Source of the DNA: Apibacter muscae
GTDB taxonomy: Bacteria > Bacteroidota > Bacteroidia > Flavobacteriales > Weeksellaceae
Assembly (NCBI RefSeq): GCF_007845635.1
Contig: NZ_SELG01000041.1
Location: 372,001-436,000, forward strand
DNA length: 64,000 nt
Direction: 5' to 3'
This document shows positions 25,779 to 35,493 of this stretch, one piece after another. The translations under genes and the position numbers were made by a program. Numbering within the stretch: position 1 is the first letter of the stretch; each line of letters starts with the position of its first letter. Under the pieces are notes generated by a model. It did no database searches, had not been told where the DNA came from, and saw only the letters and a program-made list of their open reading frames with translations.

Positions 25779-26858
25779 TTATATATCATCCATGATTTTG
25801 TTTTGTAAATCTACTGATTCTTTATGAATAGAGATTAATAAATGATCTAAAAATTCTTCAGATAAACCCATTCTAGAGCCATTTCTAATAGCTAATTTCT
25901 TTAAAACATTCCATCTGTCTGGTTGAAAAATAGCAACGTTATGATCTTTTTTAAGAATTCCAATTTTCTTAGCAACATCCATTCTTGAAGCTAATAAACC
26001 TAACAATTGGTTGTCTAATTCATCTATTTCTCCTCTGTATCTGTTTAATTTAGAAGAAAAATCATCTGAAAGATCATTTTTCTTTCTAATAGTAAGATCT
26101 ACTAAAATTTCTTTTAATCTTTCTGGAGTAATTTGTTGTTTAGCATCACTCCATGCTTCGTCTGGGTTACAATGAGTTTCAATCATTAAACCATTGTATT
26201 CCAAATTAAACGCCTGTTGAGCAATTTCTGATATTAGTTCTCTAGTACCTCCAATGTGAGATGGATCGCATATGATAGGTATATTAGGAAATCTATCTTT
26301 AAGTTCTAAAGCAATTTGCCATTGTGGGTTATTTCTATACTTAGACTTATTGTTAGAAGAAAAACCTCTATGAATAACTCCTAATTTTTTTATGCCTTGA
26401 GCGGCTAATCTTTCCAAACCACCAATCCATAAATCCAAATCAGGATTTACAGGATTTTTAACTAAAACTACTTTATCTGTATCTCTTAGCGATTCTGCAA
26501 TTTCTTGCATTGCAAAGGGATTAACCGTAGATCTAGCTCCTATCCATAAATAATCTATATCAAACTCCAAAGCTAATTTAGCATGCGAAGCATTTGCTAT
26601 TTCGGTAGCCGTAAGCATACCAAATTCTTCTTTTACTCTTCTTAACCAATTCAATCCTATAGCCCCTACTCCTTCAAAGCTTCCTGGTTTGGTTCTAGGT
26701 TTCCAAATTCCTGCGCGATAAACTTGTACATAATCTTTATCTAAACGTTCCGCTATTTCCATTACTTGTTTTTCGCTTTCAGCACTACATGGCCCAGCAA
26801 TAATCAGTGGCTTGTCAAACTGATTAATCCAATCTTGATTTATATCTCGTATACTCAT
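25779..26858 (-). CDS. Bifunctional DAHP synthase / chorismate mutase (type II)
   Basis: This fusion enzyme begins and branches the shikimate pathway. Residues about 10-260 are the DAHP synthase (KPLIIAGPCSAESEKQV, YRAGIWKPRTKPGSFEGVG, IGARSTVNPFAMQEIA, CDPSHIGG). Residues about 268-359 are an AroQ-type chorismate mutase (LNRYRGEIDELDNQLLGLL...RMDVAKKIG), which makes prephenate for Phe/Tyr. The mutase domain often acts as the feedback sensor in this fusion. A TAAATTTG box (26900-26893, minus strand) sits 34 bases upstream. Confidence 0.93.
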   Translation of the reverse strand: MSIRDINQDWINQFDKPLIIAGPCSAESEKQVMEIAERLDKDYVQVYRAGIWKPRTKPGSFEGVGAIGLNWLRRVKEEFGMLTATEIANASHAKLALEFDIDYLWIGARSTVNPFAMQEIAESLRDTDKVVLVKNPVNPDLDLWIGGLERLAAQGIKKLGVIHRGFSSNNKSKYRNNPQWQIALELKDRFPNIPIICDPSHIGGTRELISEIAQQAFNLEYNGLMIETHCNPDEAWSDAKQQITPERLKEILVDLTIRKKNDLSDDFSSKLNRYRGEIDELDNQLLGLLASRMDVAKKIGILKKDHNVAIFQPDRWNVLKKLAIRNGSRMGLSEEFLDHLLISIHKESVDLQNKIMDDI

Positions 26859-26959
26859 AATCTAAAACTTAGTTAAGCACAATATTTAATTTCAAATTTA
26901 AATATTATTTTCTCAAATCTAAATTATAATGCAATATTTTCACTAAAAATACCATTATT

Positions 26960-27739
26960 TTATTTAAATTTATTTACAAAATTTTCAAAAACGCCTAAAC
27001 CAAACAAAGAATAATCGTATTTAACAGGGTCATCTTTGTCAAATTTTTTCAAATTATTGGTAAGTTCAACCACAGATTTCCAGTCGTTTTGATTTCTATT
27101 TAGAAGTTTTAGAGTTCTTGCTGTGTTTCCTGAATGAATATCCAAAGGACACATCAATTGAGAAGGTGAAATGCTCTGCCACAAACCAAAATCAACGCCC
27201 TTATTATCTTTTCTAACCATCCACCGTAAATACATGTTTATTCGTTTGGATGAAGAATTTTTTAATGGGCTACTTACATGTTTTTGTGTTCTTTGTAATG
27301 GTAAAATTTCAAAAAATACTTTCCGAAATCTTTCTATAGCATAAAATGTATTTGATTCATTTTTATGGGTTGAAAAAATTTTTTCAAGTCCTCCTCTATT
27401 TTTATAAATATTTTGTAATGATTTTATAAAATATATTAAATCCTCAGAATTAAAAGTTCTATGCACACACCCTTCAATTTTTTTTAAATCATTTTCTGTA
27501 TGATTTAATATAAAATTATAAGGTTCTCCTTCTAAATAATTAACCATTTTTTCAGAACTTTTTAAAATACTTTTTCTATTTCCCCATGCAATTGTAGCTA
27601 TTAAAAACCCAATTATCTCAATATCTTCTTTGCTGGTAAACTGATGCGGTATTTGTATAGGATCTGTTTCTATAAATCGATGATGATTGTATTCTTCAAA
27701 CTTTTCATCTAAAAATAATTTTAGTTCATCGAAATTCAT
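26960..27739 (-). CDS. TIGR02757 family protein (DUF2400)
   Basis: The 259-residue protein matches the TIGR02757/DUF2400 family, which is conserved in Bacteroidota and has no proven function. Visible features are IIGFLIATIAWGNRKSILKS near residue 50, a NMYLRWMVRKDNKGVDFGLW segment, and CPLDIHSGNTARTLKLL. The pattern resembles the base-excision (HhH-GPD-like) fold, but this is only an impression. It starts five bases after the DEAD-box helicase gene ends, so the two form an operon. Confidence 0.82.
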   Translation of the reverse strand: MNFDELKLFLDEKFEEYNHHRFIETDPIQIPHQFTSKEDIEIIGFLIATIAWGNRKSILKSSEKMVNYLEGEPYNFILNHTENDLKKIEGCVHRTFNSEDLIYFIKSLQNIYKNRGGLEKIFSTHKNESNTFYAIERFRKVFFEILPLQRTQKHVSSPLKNSSSKRINMYLRWMVRKDNKGVDFGLWQSISPSQLMCPLDIHSGNTARTLKLLNRNQNDWKSVVELTNNLKKFDKDDPVKYDYSLFGLGVFENFVNKFK

Positions 27740-27744
27740 AAAAG

Positions 27745-28977
27745 TTAAACTTTTAAGCTTCTCTTTTTATTTTTTGGTTTAAAATTCCTTTTAAAATTAT
27801 TTTCTTTCTTCTTAAAATTATTTAAAAAAGAAGATTCTATATCATCATTCCTATAAGTATGCTCTTTAACAATAGTAATATCTTTCTTAATTAATTTATG
27901 AATATCTTTTAATAATGGTAATTCATCATGATCGCAAAAGGCAATCGCAACGCCGTTACGCCCTGCACGGCCTGTTCTTCCAATGCGATGCACATAGGTT
28001 TCAGGAACATTAGGCAAATCATAATTAAACACATGTGATAGGTGATCTACATCAATACCCCGAGCTGCAATATCTGTAGCTATAAGTACTCTTGTGGATT
28101 TATCCTTAAAATTTTTAAGAGCATTTTGTCTAGCATTCTGTGATTTATTCCCATGAATAGCCTCCGTTCTTATACCTACCTGATTTAATTGCTTTGAAAT
28201 TTTGTCCGACCCATGTTTGGTTTTAGCAAAAACAAGTATAGATTCTAAATTTTTATTTTGAAGAAGTTCAATTAATAATTTAATTTTGTTCGTCTTTTCT
28301 ACATAATACAATGACTGTTCTATTTTATCAACCGTAGACGATACTGGAGTTACTTCAATTCTTGAAGGATGGTTTAATATGTTATTAGCTAATTTTTCAA
28401 TTTCTGGAGGCATTGTTGCAGAAAAGAATAATGATTGTCTTTTATTGGGTAATAAGGGTAATATTTTCTTAATATCATGTATAAATCCCATATCTAGCAT
28501 TTGGTCTGCCTCATCTAAAACAAAATATTCTAAGGTTTTAAGATTTATAAACTTTTGATTAATTAAATCTAATAATCTTCCCGGAGTAGCTATTAAAATA
28601 TCAACTCCTGAACGAAGTGTATCTGTTTGTTTTTTTTGTGGAACTCCTCCAAAAATAACGGTGTGACACAAATTTGTATATTTGCTATATTCCTTAATAT
28701 TTTCTTCAATTTGTATAGCCAATTCTCTAGTGGGTGTAAGTATCAATGCTTTGATGTTACGTCCTCTATTTTTAGTTAGATTTTGGTGTAATTGTTGAAT
28801 GATTGGAATTGAAAAAGCGGCTGTTTTACCGGTTCCTGTTTGTGCAACGCCTAATAAATCTTTACCTTCTAAAAGAATGGGGATCGCTTGTGCTTGTATT
28901 GGAGTTGGATTTATGTAGTTTTGATCTTTTAGAGCTCTTAGTATAGGCTCAACTAAATTTAATTTTTCAAATGTCAT
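27745..28977 (-). CDS. DEAD-box RNA helicase (RhlE-like)
   Basis: This is an ATP-dependent RNA helicase of 410 residues. Its motifs in order are the Q motif (INPTPIQAQAIP), Walker A AQTGTGKT (45-52), PTRELA, DEAD, SAT, and motif VI HRIGRTGRAG. A short basic tail (KKENNFKRNFKPKNKKRS) likely aids RNA binding. It probably acts in ribosome assembly or RNA turnover, as RhlE-type proteins do. It is first in a two-gene operon with the TIGR02757 protein. Confidence 0.92.
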   Translation of the reverse strand: MTFEKLNLVEPILRALKDQNYINPTPIQAQAIPILLEGKDLLGVAQTGTGKTAAFSIPIIQQLHQNLTKNRGRNIKALILTPTRELAIQIEENIKEYSKYTNLCHTVIFGGVPQKKQTDTLRSGVDILIATPGRLLDLINQKFINLKTLEYFVLDEADQMLDMGFIHDIKKILPLLPNKRQSLFFSATMPPEIEKLANNILNHPSRIEVTPVSSTVDKIEQSLYYVEKTNKIKLLIELLQNKNLESILVFAKTKHGSDKISKQLNQVGIRTEAIHGNKSQNARQNALKNFKDKSTRVLIATDIAARGIDVDHLSHVFNYDLPNVPETYVHRIGRTGRAGRNGVAIAFCDHDELPLLKDIHKLIKKDITIVKEHTYRNDDIESSFLNNFKKKENNFKRNFKPKNKKRSLKV

Positions 28978-29171
28978 ACTATATTAGTCCTAGATTTAAC
29001 GGACTTTTCTTATTTTAATGATCCGTAAAGGTAGACTTTTAATTTGTTATAACGTTTTAAAATAAAAATAAAATATTTTATTACCTAAATAGTTATATAC
29101 TTTTTAAATAATTTACCAATTGTATACTTACTACTAAGATCAAATTATAGATGTAATAAAACTTGATGATT

Positions 29172-30035
29172 TTAAGATTTAACCATTTTTACTAGCTGTT
29201 TTATTCCTGAAACTAATAGTAAAATTATGGAACCAGCAATCAATCCCAATATGATTTGTTTCAAAATTTCTGGTTGTAATGATATGTGATGAACAAAATG
29301 TATATTATGATCAAAAATTCCACCGGAAACCATTAATAATGCAATTGTTCCTACAATGGATAAAACTTTTATTATAATTGGTAAAGATTTGATTAGAAGC
29401 TTTCCTATTGCTGTTAATATCCCTTTTCCTTTAGATTTTAAAATTAGAAAATTACCCATATCATCCAAACGAACTATTAAAGCTACAATTCCGTAAACCC
29501 CTACTGTCGCTATAAAAGCTACAATGGAAACTGTAAAAATTTCAATCCATAATGGTTGGTTGACTACTGTACCTAAGGCAATAATTACTATCTCAATAGA
29601 AAGAATAAAATCTGTAAATATTGCTGATTTTATTTTTTTCTTTTCAGCAATTGGATCATTTTCAAGATTTGTAACATCTTCTTTTTTTATATGTTGATTT
29701 TTATGAAAAAAATATTCGAAAATTTTTTCTACTCCTTCATAAGCTAAATAAAAGCCACCCAGAATTAAAATGTATTGAATAACTACTGGAAAAAATAAAT
29801 TTAATGCAATTGCAATAGGTACAATTATTATTTTATTAATTAAAGAACCTTTTGTAATTTTCCATAATACGGGTAATTCTCTAGAAGAAACAAATCCTGT
29901 AGCTTTTTCTGCGTTAACAGCTAAATCATCTCCCAAAATGCCAGCTGTTTTGCCTGTAGCTAGTTTTGTAGTGACTGCTACATCATCCATTAGTGCGGCT
30001 ATATCATCCAATATAGCAAATATTCCTGAAGCCAT
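29172..30035 (-). CDS. DUF808 family membrane protein (YedI-like)
   Basis: This is a 287-residue integral membrane protein with about six to eight helices. The N-terminus (ASGIFAILDDIAALMDDVAV, then TAGILGDDLAVNAEKATGF) is the distinctive conserved start of the DUF808 family, which includes E. coli YedI. The function is unknown. It is monocistronic, with a long palindrome over its likely promoter. Confidence 0.88.
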   Translation of the reverse strand: MASGIFAILDDIAALMDDVAVTTKLATGKTAGILGDDLAVNAEKATGFVSSRELPVLWKITKGSLINKIIIVPIAIALNLFFPVVIQYILILGGFYLAYEGVEKIFEYFFHKNQHIKKEDVTNLENDPIAEKKKIKSAIFTDFILSIEIVIIALGTVVNQPLWIEIFTVSIVAFIATVGVYGIVALIVRLDDMGNFLILKSKGKGILTAIGKLLIKSLPIIIKVLSIVGTIALLMVSGGIFDHNIHFVHHISLQPEILKQIILGLIAGSIILLLVSGIKQLVKMVKS

Positions 30036-30045
30036 AGTAGGTTTA

Positions 30046-30085
30046 ATTTTAATTCAAAAATATAAATTTATTTTTGAATTAAAAT
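30046..30085. promoter_or_regulatory. 17-bp inverted repeat containing the predicted DUF808 promoter box
   Basis: A perfect 17-bp inverted repeat (30046-30062 with 30069-30085) has a 6-base loop. Each arm contains TATTTTTG read outward: on the minus strand at 30062-30055, 19 bases before the DUF808 start, and on the plus strand at 30069-30076. It could be an operator over a promoter, or a terminator for the upstream ferredoxin gene. No T-tract follows it. Confidence 0.5.
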
Positions 30086-30221
30086 CTATATTTCTTAAAC
30101 CTTTAAATTTTTATTGTATCGTATATTTTATAAATAATTATAAATCTGCTAACTAATGAGTTTTATGAACTATGAACTATATTTATAAATATTGCTTTTT
30201 AAAATACTAATTATAATAAAT

Positions 30222-30551
30222 TTATTCCTGGGCAATTTGTATTTCTAAGCCATCTATATTTTGTTGAATAGGTATTTGACATCCTAAACGGCTATTTTCT
30301 TTTACATTAAATGCTTCAGAAAGCATGGCATCTTCTTCATCACTTTTCGGTAAAAGACAATCTTCTTTATTTAATATGTATACTTGACAAGAGGCACACA
30401 TTGCCATTCCTCCACATATACCTATAGTCCCTTCCGGTTCTATTTCATAAGCTCTGATTACCTCCATAAGGTTCATAGACATATCGGTGGGTGCTACTAC
30501 CTGATGTTTAGTACCCTTTCTATCTATTATAGTTATTTTGACTTCTGACAT
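30222..30551 (-). CDS. 2Fe-2S ferredoxin (adrenodoxin type)
   Basis: This is a 109-residue electron carrier. The four cluster cysteines are in CGGMAMCASCQVYIL (pattern C-x5-C-x2-C) and RLGCQIP near the C-terminus, the layout of vertebrate/ISC-type 2Fe-2S ferredoxins. It starts four bases after a ferredoxin-NADP reductase gene ends, so it is very probably that enzyme's partner. The natural electron acceptor cannot be deduced from the window. Confidence 0.92.
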   Translation of the reverse strand: MSEVKITIIDRKGTKHQVVAPTDMSMNLMEVIRAYEIEPEGTIGICGGMAMCASCQVYILNKEDCLLPKSDEEDAMLSEAFNVKENSRLGCQIPIQQNIDGLEIQIAQE

Positions 30552-30555
30552 TTGT

Positions 30556-31608
30556 TTATTCTATGGATTTAACTACTGCTTTCTCTGCCTCTTTTACTGT
30601 ACCATCGAATCCTTGTATCCCTCCAACCGTTGTATATTTTAAAACATATTTTTTATTGGGATTTATTCGATTATAAATGCTTTGGCACATTAATGTTGCT
30701 TCGTGAAAGCCGCAAAGGATTAGTTTTAGTTTTCCTGGATATATATTAATATCTCCAATGGCATAAATACCCTCAATATTGGTTTGGTAATCTAAAGCAT
30801 TATTAACTTTAATAGCATTTTTCTCAATCTCTAATCCCCATTCTGCTATAGGTCCTAGCTTAGGAGTTAATCCAAACAAGGGAATGAAATAATCTGTGAA
30901 TATTTCAATTTTTTTATTTTCTTTCTCTATAATTAAGGATTCTAATTTACCATCTCCATGAATGCCTATAACTTCTGCTGGAGTTATAAGTTTAATTTTA
31001 CCTTTATTTTTTAAATCTTGTACTTTTTCTACAGAATCTAAGGCTCCTCTAAATTCATTTCTTCTATGTACCAAAGTTACTTCCTCGGCTATATCTGATA
31101 AAAATATACTCCAATCTAAGGCAGAATCCCCACCTCCAGCTATCACTAATTTTTTATTTCTATATAGTTCAGGATTTTTTATAAAGTATTCAACCCCTTT
31201 ACCTTCATATTTTTCAATATTTTCGATTAAAGGTTTTCTAGGTTCAAAGCTCCCTAGACCTGCTGCTATAGCTATAGCTTTAGCCTTATGCTGAGTTCCT
31301 TTATCAGTAGTCACTATAAAAGTACCGTCTTCTTGTTTATCAATGGTTTGCGCAACTTCATTTAATGTAAAACCAGGTTCAAATTGCTTTATTTGCTCTT
31401 GTAAATTTTGAATTAATTCTGCGGCTTGAATGGTTGGAAAACCGGGAATGTCAAAAATAGGCTTTTTGGGATATAATTCAACCAATTGTCCACCAGGGTT
31501 GGGTAAAGAATCTATAATGTGACATCTTAATTTTAATAGTCCTGCTTCAAATACAGTAAAAAGTCCGGTAGGCCCCGCTCCTATAATTAATATATCCGTT
31601 TCAATCAT
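30556..31608 (-). CDS. Ferredoxin-NADP reductase, thioredoxin-reductase-like type
   Basis: This 350-residue flavoprotein has an N-terminal FAD site (IIGAGPTGLFTVFEAGLL), then GGQLVELYPKKPIFDIPGFP. It has a NADPH-binding VIAGGGDSALDW in the middle and a second FAD motif IEGIYAIGDINIYPG. It lacks the CxxC redox pair of true thioredoxin reductases, so it belongs to the TrxR-like ferredoxin/flavodoxin-NADP reductases (B. subtilis YumC type). The ferredoxin gene follows immediately and oxyR precedes it by 28 bases. Confidence 0.9.
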   Translation of the reverse strand: MIETDILIIGAGPTGLFTVFEAGLLKLRCHIIDSLPNPGGQLVELYPKKPIFDIPGFPTIQAAELIQNLQEQIKQFEPGFTLNEVAQTIDKQEDGTFIVTTDKGTQHKAKAIAIAAGLGSFEPRKPLIENIEKYEGKGVEYFIKNPELYRNKKLVIAGGGDSALDWSIFLSDIAEEVTLVHRRNEFRGALDSVEKVQDLKNKGKIKLITPAEVIGIHGDGKLESLIIEKENKKIEIFTDYFIPLFGLTPKLGPIAEWGLEIEKNAIKVNNALDYQTNIEGIYAIGDINIYPGKLKLILCGFHEATLMCQSIYNRINPNKKYVLKYTTVGGIQGFDGTVKEAEKAVVKSIE

Positions 31609-31636
31609 TATACTAGTTAATTTTAATAATTAAATT

Positions 31637-32578
31637 TTAAACTATTTTTAACTGTGGTTTGTTATCAATCTTTTCCTCTAAAAATAACTTCCCTCTCAAT
31701 ATGCTTTTAATAAGCTCAATAAATTTATCAGCAAATGTAAGTCTTATTTGGTTGGAAGAATAAATTAATGAAATCTCCCTAGAGGGAGAATTTTTAAAAT
31801 ATCTTAAATTTTTCTTATCGGTTTCAGATAAGTTTTCAGATTCAAGCAATGGAAGTATGGTAAAACCAAACCCTTCATTCACTAAACTTACAATTGTAGA
31901 AAAACTACCACTTTCCAATTTAATATTGGAATGAATGGAATCTTTATACTTGCAAAGATCTAATACGTGATCTCTAAAACAATGACCTTCTTCTAGCATC
32001 AACAAATTATTAAAATCTAATTTGTCAATTTCTAATAAATCTTCTTTATATAAATCGTCTTGCGGAGAAATATAAGCTACCAGAGGTTCTCTATATATTG
32101 GTCTTTCAATTATAGGGTAATCATTATTTAATGGCGTGCTAACAATAGCAAAGTCTATCTCATCGTTTTTTAATGACTTTAAAATATCTTCTGTTTTAAG
32201 CTCTTTAATAATTAGTTCTGACTCTGGATGTTTATTTTTAAAAATTTTAAAAAATAATGGAACTAATGTTGGAATTATTGTTGGAATTATACCGATCTTT
32301 ACAATTCCATTCATGCTTTTTTTATCTTCTTCAACAATTTTGGGTAGTTTATCAGCCTCCTGCAAAATGATCCTAGCTTGAGAAATAATTTTTTCGCCTA
32401 TAGATGTGATTTTTATAGGATTCGTTGTTCTATCAAACAACTCAACTCCCAAAGCTTTTTCTAATTTTTGAATTTGCATGCTTAATGTGGGCTGACTTAC
32501 AAATGCTTTTTCTGCGGCTACTGTAAAGTTTTTGTATTGTGCCACCGTCAATACATATTGAAGCTGTATTAAAGTCAT
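31637..32578 (-). CDS. oxyR: OxyR-type LysR regulator (peroxide sensor)
   Basis: This is a 313-residue LysR-family activator. The N-terminal winged helix (MTLIQLQYVLTVAQYKNFTV, SQPTLSMQIQKLEKALG) is followed by the effector domain. That domain contains the OxyR peroxide-sensing cysteines: C200 in LEEGHCFRD, and C209. They match the GHCxRD...C spacing of E. coli C199/C208, so oxidation by H2O2 should form the activating disulfide. It lies 28 bases upstream of the reductase-ferredoxin pair and may be co-transcribed with it. Confidence 0.88.
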   Translation of the reverse strand: MTLIQLQYVLTVAQYKNFTVAAEKAFVSQPTLSMQIQKLEKALGVELFDRTTNPIKITSIGEKIISQARIILQEADKLPKIVEEDKKSMNGIVKIGIIPTIIPTLVPLFFKIFKNKHPESELIIKELKTEDILKSLKNDEIDFAIVSTPLNNDYPIIERPIYREPLVAYISPQDDLYKEDLLEIDKLDFNNLLMLEEGHCFRDHVLDLCKYKDSIHSNIKLESGSFSTIVSLVNEGFGFTILPLLESENLSETDKKNLRYFKNSPSREISLIYSSNQIRLTFADKFIELIKSILRGKLFLEEKIDNKPQLKIV

Positions 32579-32810
32579 TAGTTATTAAGCTTTATGGTTT
32601 TGTTTTAAGACGCAATTTACTAAAAAAACTACGATTTTAAATATCTTTTAAAAATAATCTAAATATTTTGTAACCTTATTTATATTCTTCTCGTATATAC
32701 ATTTATTAATGAAAAACACAATAATAAAATAATTTATGTTTTAATTCTATATTTTATTTTAAAACTTAAATACTTTTTTAAATATTATAACTTAGCATTC
32801 TATTTTAAAG

Positions 32811-33677
32811 ATGAGACAATTAAAAATTACCAAACAGGTAACTAACCGTGAAACCGCTTCTCTTGATAAATATTTACAAGAAATTGGGAAGGTGGATTTA
32901 ATTACTGCTGATGAAGAGGTAGACTTAGCACAACGTATAAAAGCTGGAGATAGAGTAGCTTTAGAAAAATTAACCAAAGCCAATTTAAGGTTTGTGGTAT
33001 CTGTAGCAAAGCAATACCAAAACCAAGGTTTAAGTTTGCCGGATTTAATTAATGAAGGAAATTTGGGCTTGATAAAAGCAGCTAAGCGTTTCGATGAAAC
33101 TAGAGGTTTTAAGTTTATTTCTTATGCAGTTTGGTGGATTAGACAATCTATTCTTCAAGCTCTTGCAGAACAATCTAGAATTGTACGATTGCCTTTAAAT
33201 AAAATTGGATCTATTAATAAAATAAATAAAGCTTATGCTCATCTAGAGCAAGAACATGAAAGAGCGCCTTCTGCCGCAGAATTAAGTGAAGTTCTGGATA
33301 TGAGTGAAGAAGACATTAAAGAATCCATGAAAAACTCTGGTAGACATCTTTCCATGGATGCTCCTTTAGTAGAAGGAGAAGATTCTAATTTGTATGATGT
33401 ACTTCGTTCAGGAGAATCCCCTAGCCCAGATAAAGATTTAATGCTGGAATCTTTACAAACTGAAATTGAACGATCACTTTCTACACTTACCCCTAGAGAG
33501 GCAGATCTTATTCGCTTATACTTTGGTTTAAGTGGACAACATCCTATGACCTTAGAAGAAATAGGAGAAACATTTGATTTAACTCGTGAAAGGGTTAGAC
33601 AAATTAAAGAAAAAGCAATCCGTAGATTAAAACATACCAGTAGAAGTAAAATATTAAAATCTTACTTAGGAAAATAA
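32811..33677 (+). CDS. rpoD: Primary sigma factor RpoD/SigA (short Bacteroidota type)
   Basis: This is the housekeeping sigma-70 factor. The 288-residue protein lacks the acidic region 1.1 and long insert of E. coli RpoD, as is usual in Bacteroidota. Regions follow in order: 1.2 ([20 protein letters not shown]), 2 ([30 protein letters not shown] and [21 protein letters not shown]), 3, and 4.2 ([18 protein letters not shown]). It should read the TTG/TAnnTTTG promoters seen across the window. A strong terminator follows. Confidence 0.96.
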   Translation: MRQLKITKQVTNRETASLDKYLQEIGKVDLITADEEVDLAQRIKAGDRVALEKLTKANLRFVVSVAKQYQNQGLSLPDLINEGNLGLIKAAKRFDETRGFKFISYAVWWIRQSILQALAEQSRIVRLPLNKIGSINKINKAYAHLEQEHERAPSAAELSEVLDMSEEDIKESMKNSGRHLSMDAPLVEGEDSNLYDVLRSGESPSPDKDLMLESLQTEIERSLSTLTPREADLIRLYFGLSGQHPMTLEEIGETFDLTRERVRQIKEKAIRRLKHTSRSKILKSYLGK

Positions 33678-33696
33678 ATTCTATTCTAATTTAGCT

Positions 33697-33730
33697 AAAA
33701 GAATCAATATATTAGTATATTGATTCTTTT
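33697..33730 (+). terminator. Strong hairpin terminator of rpoD
   Basis: A perfect 15-bp stem (33697-33711 with 33716-33730, core GAATCAATATA) has a TTAG loop and is followed by a T-run. It starts about 20 bases after the rpoD stop. Confidence 0.88.
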
Positions 33731-33760
33731 TTCATTTTTTATAAACAATTAAATTTTATT

Positions 33761-34627
33761 ATGATAGAAATTATTATTAGTGTTGTTTTTAACGTAGCTG
33801 TATCGATAATACTTAAAATTTATAGTACTAAAAATAATAGTAAAAATCTTTTATTTCAAATAATTACTTATAATTATCTTTTCTCTGCAATACTTTGTTA
33901 TTTTATATTTAAACCTGATGTATTCACAATAAATTTTACTAAAATTCCATGGGGAATCTATATTCTTATGAGTATGTTAATGCCTAGTCTTTTTTTACTT
34001 ATTGGACAATCCATTAAATATATTGGAATTGCAAAAACTGATATTGCTCAAAGAATATCCTTACTCTTAACAATTATTGCCTCTTTTGTATTTTTTAATG
34101 AATCTTTTCATTTAAACAAAGTATTCGGTTTATGTATCGGATTTATTTCTATATTTTTTATTTTTTATGAAAAGATAAATAGAAATAAAACTAAACCTTC
34201 CATGCTAAATAAATGGTATTTACCCTTATTAATATTTCTAGGAATGGGTATGGTAAGTATTCTATATAAAATTATTGCCATTCAAAATTCAAACATTTCC
34301 TTTATTACTTCAACCTTTATAATTTTTATAGGTTCATTTATTTTTAGCGTAATTTTAATTATTTATAGAAAGCAAAAATTCAATTTATCCGCCATATTCT
34401 GGGGACTTGGAGTAGGAATATTTAATTTTGGTAATGTTTTATTTTATTTAAGAGCTCACCAAACCCTAAGAGATAATCCTTCTATTGTATTCGCTACAAT
34501 GAACTTGGGAGTCATTGTTTTTGGAAGTATAGTTGGAATTATCTTTTTTAAAGAAAAAATGTCTAAACTAAACTATTGGGGTTTGTTATTAGCCTTAATC
34601 TCAATAGTTTTAATTTCAAAAATTTAG
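33761..34627 (+). CDS. EamA/DMT-superfamily membrane transporter
   Basis: This is a 288-residue membrane protein with about ten hydrophobic helices in two similar halves, the usual drug/metabolite transporter (EamA) plan. KTDIAQRISLLLTIIASFVFFNESF closes the first repeat and IVFATMNLGVIVFGSIVGIIFFKEKMS the second. These F-(N/K)E endings of helices 5 and 10 are typical of the family. The substrate is unknown. It is convergent with tatC, with six bases between the stops. Confidence 0.8.
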   Translation: MIEIIISVVFNVAVSIILKIYSTKNNSKNLLFQIITYNYLFSAILCYFIFKPDVFTINFTKIPWGIYILMSMLMPSLFLLIGQSIKYIGIAKTDIAQRISLLLTIIASFVFFNESFHLNKVFGLCIGFISIFFIFYEKINRNKTKPSMLNKWYLPLLIFLGMGMVSILYKIIAIQNSNISFITSTFIIFIGSFIFSVILIIYRKQKFNLSAIFWGLGVGIFNFGNVLFYLRAHQTLRDNPSIVFATMNLGVIVFGSIVGIIFFKEKMSKLNYWGLLLALISIVLISKI

Positions 34628-34633
34628 ATTCAC

Positions 34634-35467
34634 TTACTTAGCAATAATACTATTTTCCCTAACATTATTTCTTTTATAAACAACCGTTGATACTAATATG
34701 CTAGCTTCATAAAGCAAATATAAGGGACAAGATGCCACTAACATAGAAGGAATATCTCCAGGAGTAATAAATCCTGCAATGATTAGTATTATTATTACGG
34801 CATGTCTTCTATAGGTTTTTAAAAATTTTGGAGTCAATATACCTAAGCTTGTTAAAACATAAACAATAATTGGTAATAAAAATACAAATCCCATACCTAG
34901 AATAGTTTGAAGTAAAATGCTAATATAGCTGGATAAATCTATATTCACTTTTATGGTATCTGAAATATTAAAAAAATAACCAAAATGCATGGTTAAGGGG
35001 GTAACTAAAAAATAACCAAAGGAACAACCTATGATGAATAAAAAATATGTAGCTATAAAAAATGATAGTGAGTTTTTCTTTTCCCTTGGCTTTAAACCTG
35101 GAGCAATAAACTTCCACATTTCATAGATAATGTAAGGAAACACTAAGATCAGCCCCCCTGCAACAGCTATATAAAATGCTGTGTTTAATTGTTCAAAGAT
35201 TCTTCTTACTTGGATGGGAAAGTGATCCGGCATTACAAATACGTCCTGAGAACCAAATAATTGACTTACAAAATTCATTATTCTAAAAGTTATAAAATTC
35301 TTATTAACTGGACCAAATATTATATGATCCATAACAAAATGAATTTTCCAACCCACCAATAAAGCTCCTAAACATACCGCAAGTAAACATCTCAGAATAT
35401 GTTTTCTTAATTCACCTACATGAGAAAGAAAAGGCATATTCGCAGTATTTTTATTTTTATTAGCCAT
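34634..35467 (-). CDS. tatC: Sec-independent protein translocase TatC
   Basis: TatC is the six-helix receptor for twin-arginine signal peptides. The 277-residue protein opens with the conserved MPFLSHVGELRKHILRCL, with the HL.ELR-like motif as HVGELR. It has FIAPGLKPREKK in the first periplasmic/cytoplasmic loop region and the late stretch AGFITPGDIPSMLVASCPLYLLYE. The tatA/B genes are not in the window. It follows kdsD by 26 bases on the same strand, so the two may be co-transcribed. Confidence 0.95.
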   Translation of the reverse strand: MANKNKNTANMPFLSHVGELRKHILRCLLAVCLGALLVGWKIHFVMDHIIFGPVNKNFITFRIMNFVSQLFGSQDVFVMPDHFPIQVRRIFEQLNTAFYIAVAGGLILVFPYIIYEMWKFIAPGLKPREKKNSLSFFIATYFLFIIGCSFGYFLVTPLTMHFGYFFNISDTIKVNIDLSSYISILLQTILGMGFVFLLPIIVYVLTSLGILTPKFLKTYRRHAVIIILIIAGFITPGDIPSMLVASCPLYLLYEASILVSTVVYKRNNVRENSIIAK

Positions 35468-35493
35468 TAATAATTATATATAAAGTCAATATA

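Noticed and set aside
30962-31294. 110-codon plus-strand frame inside the ferredoxin reductase gene
   Set aside because: The minus-strand flavoprotein is fully supported by FAD and NADPH motifs; the antisense frame has no start context or motif.
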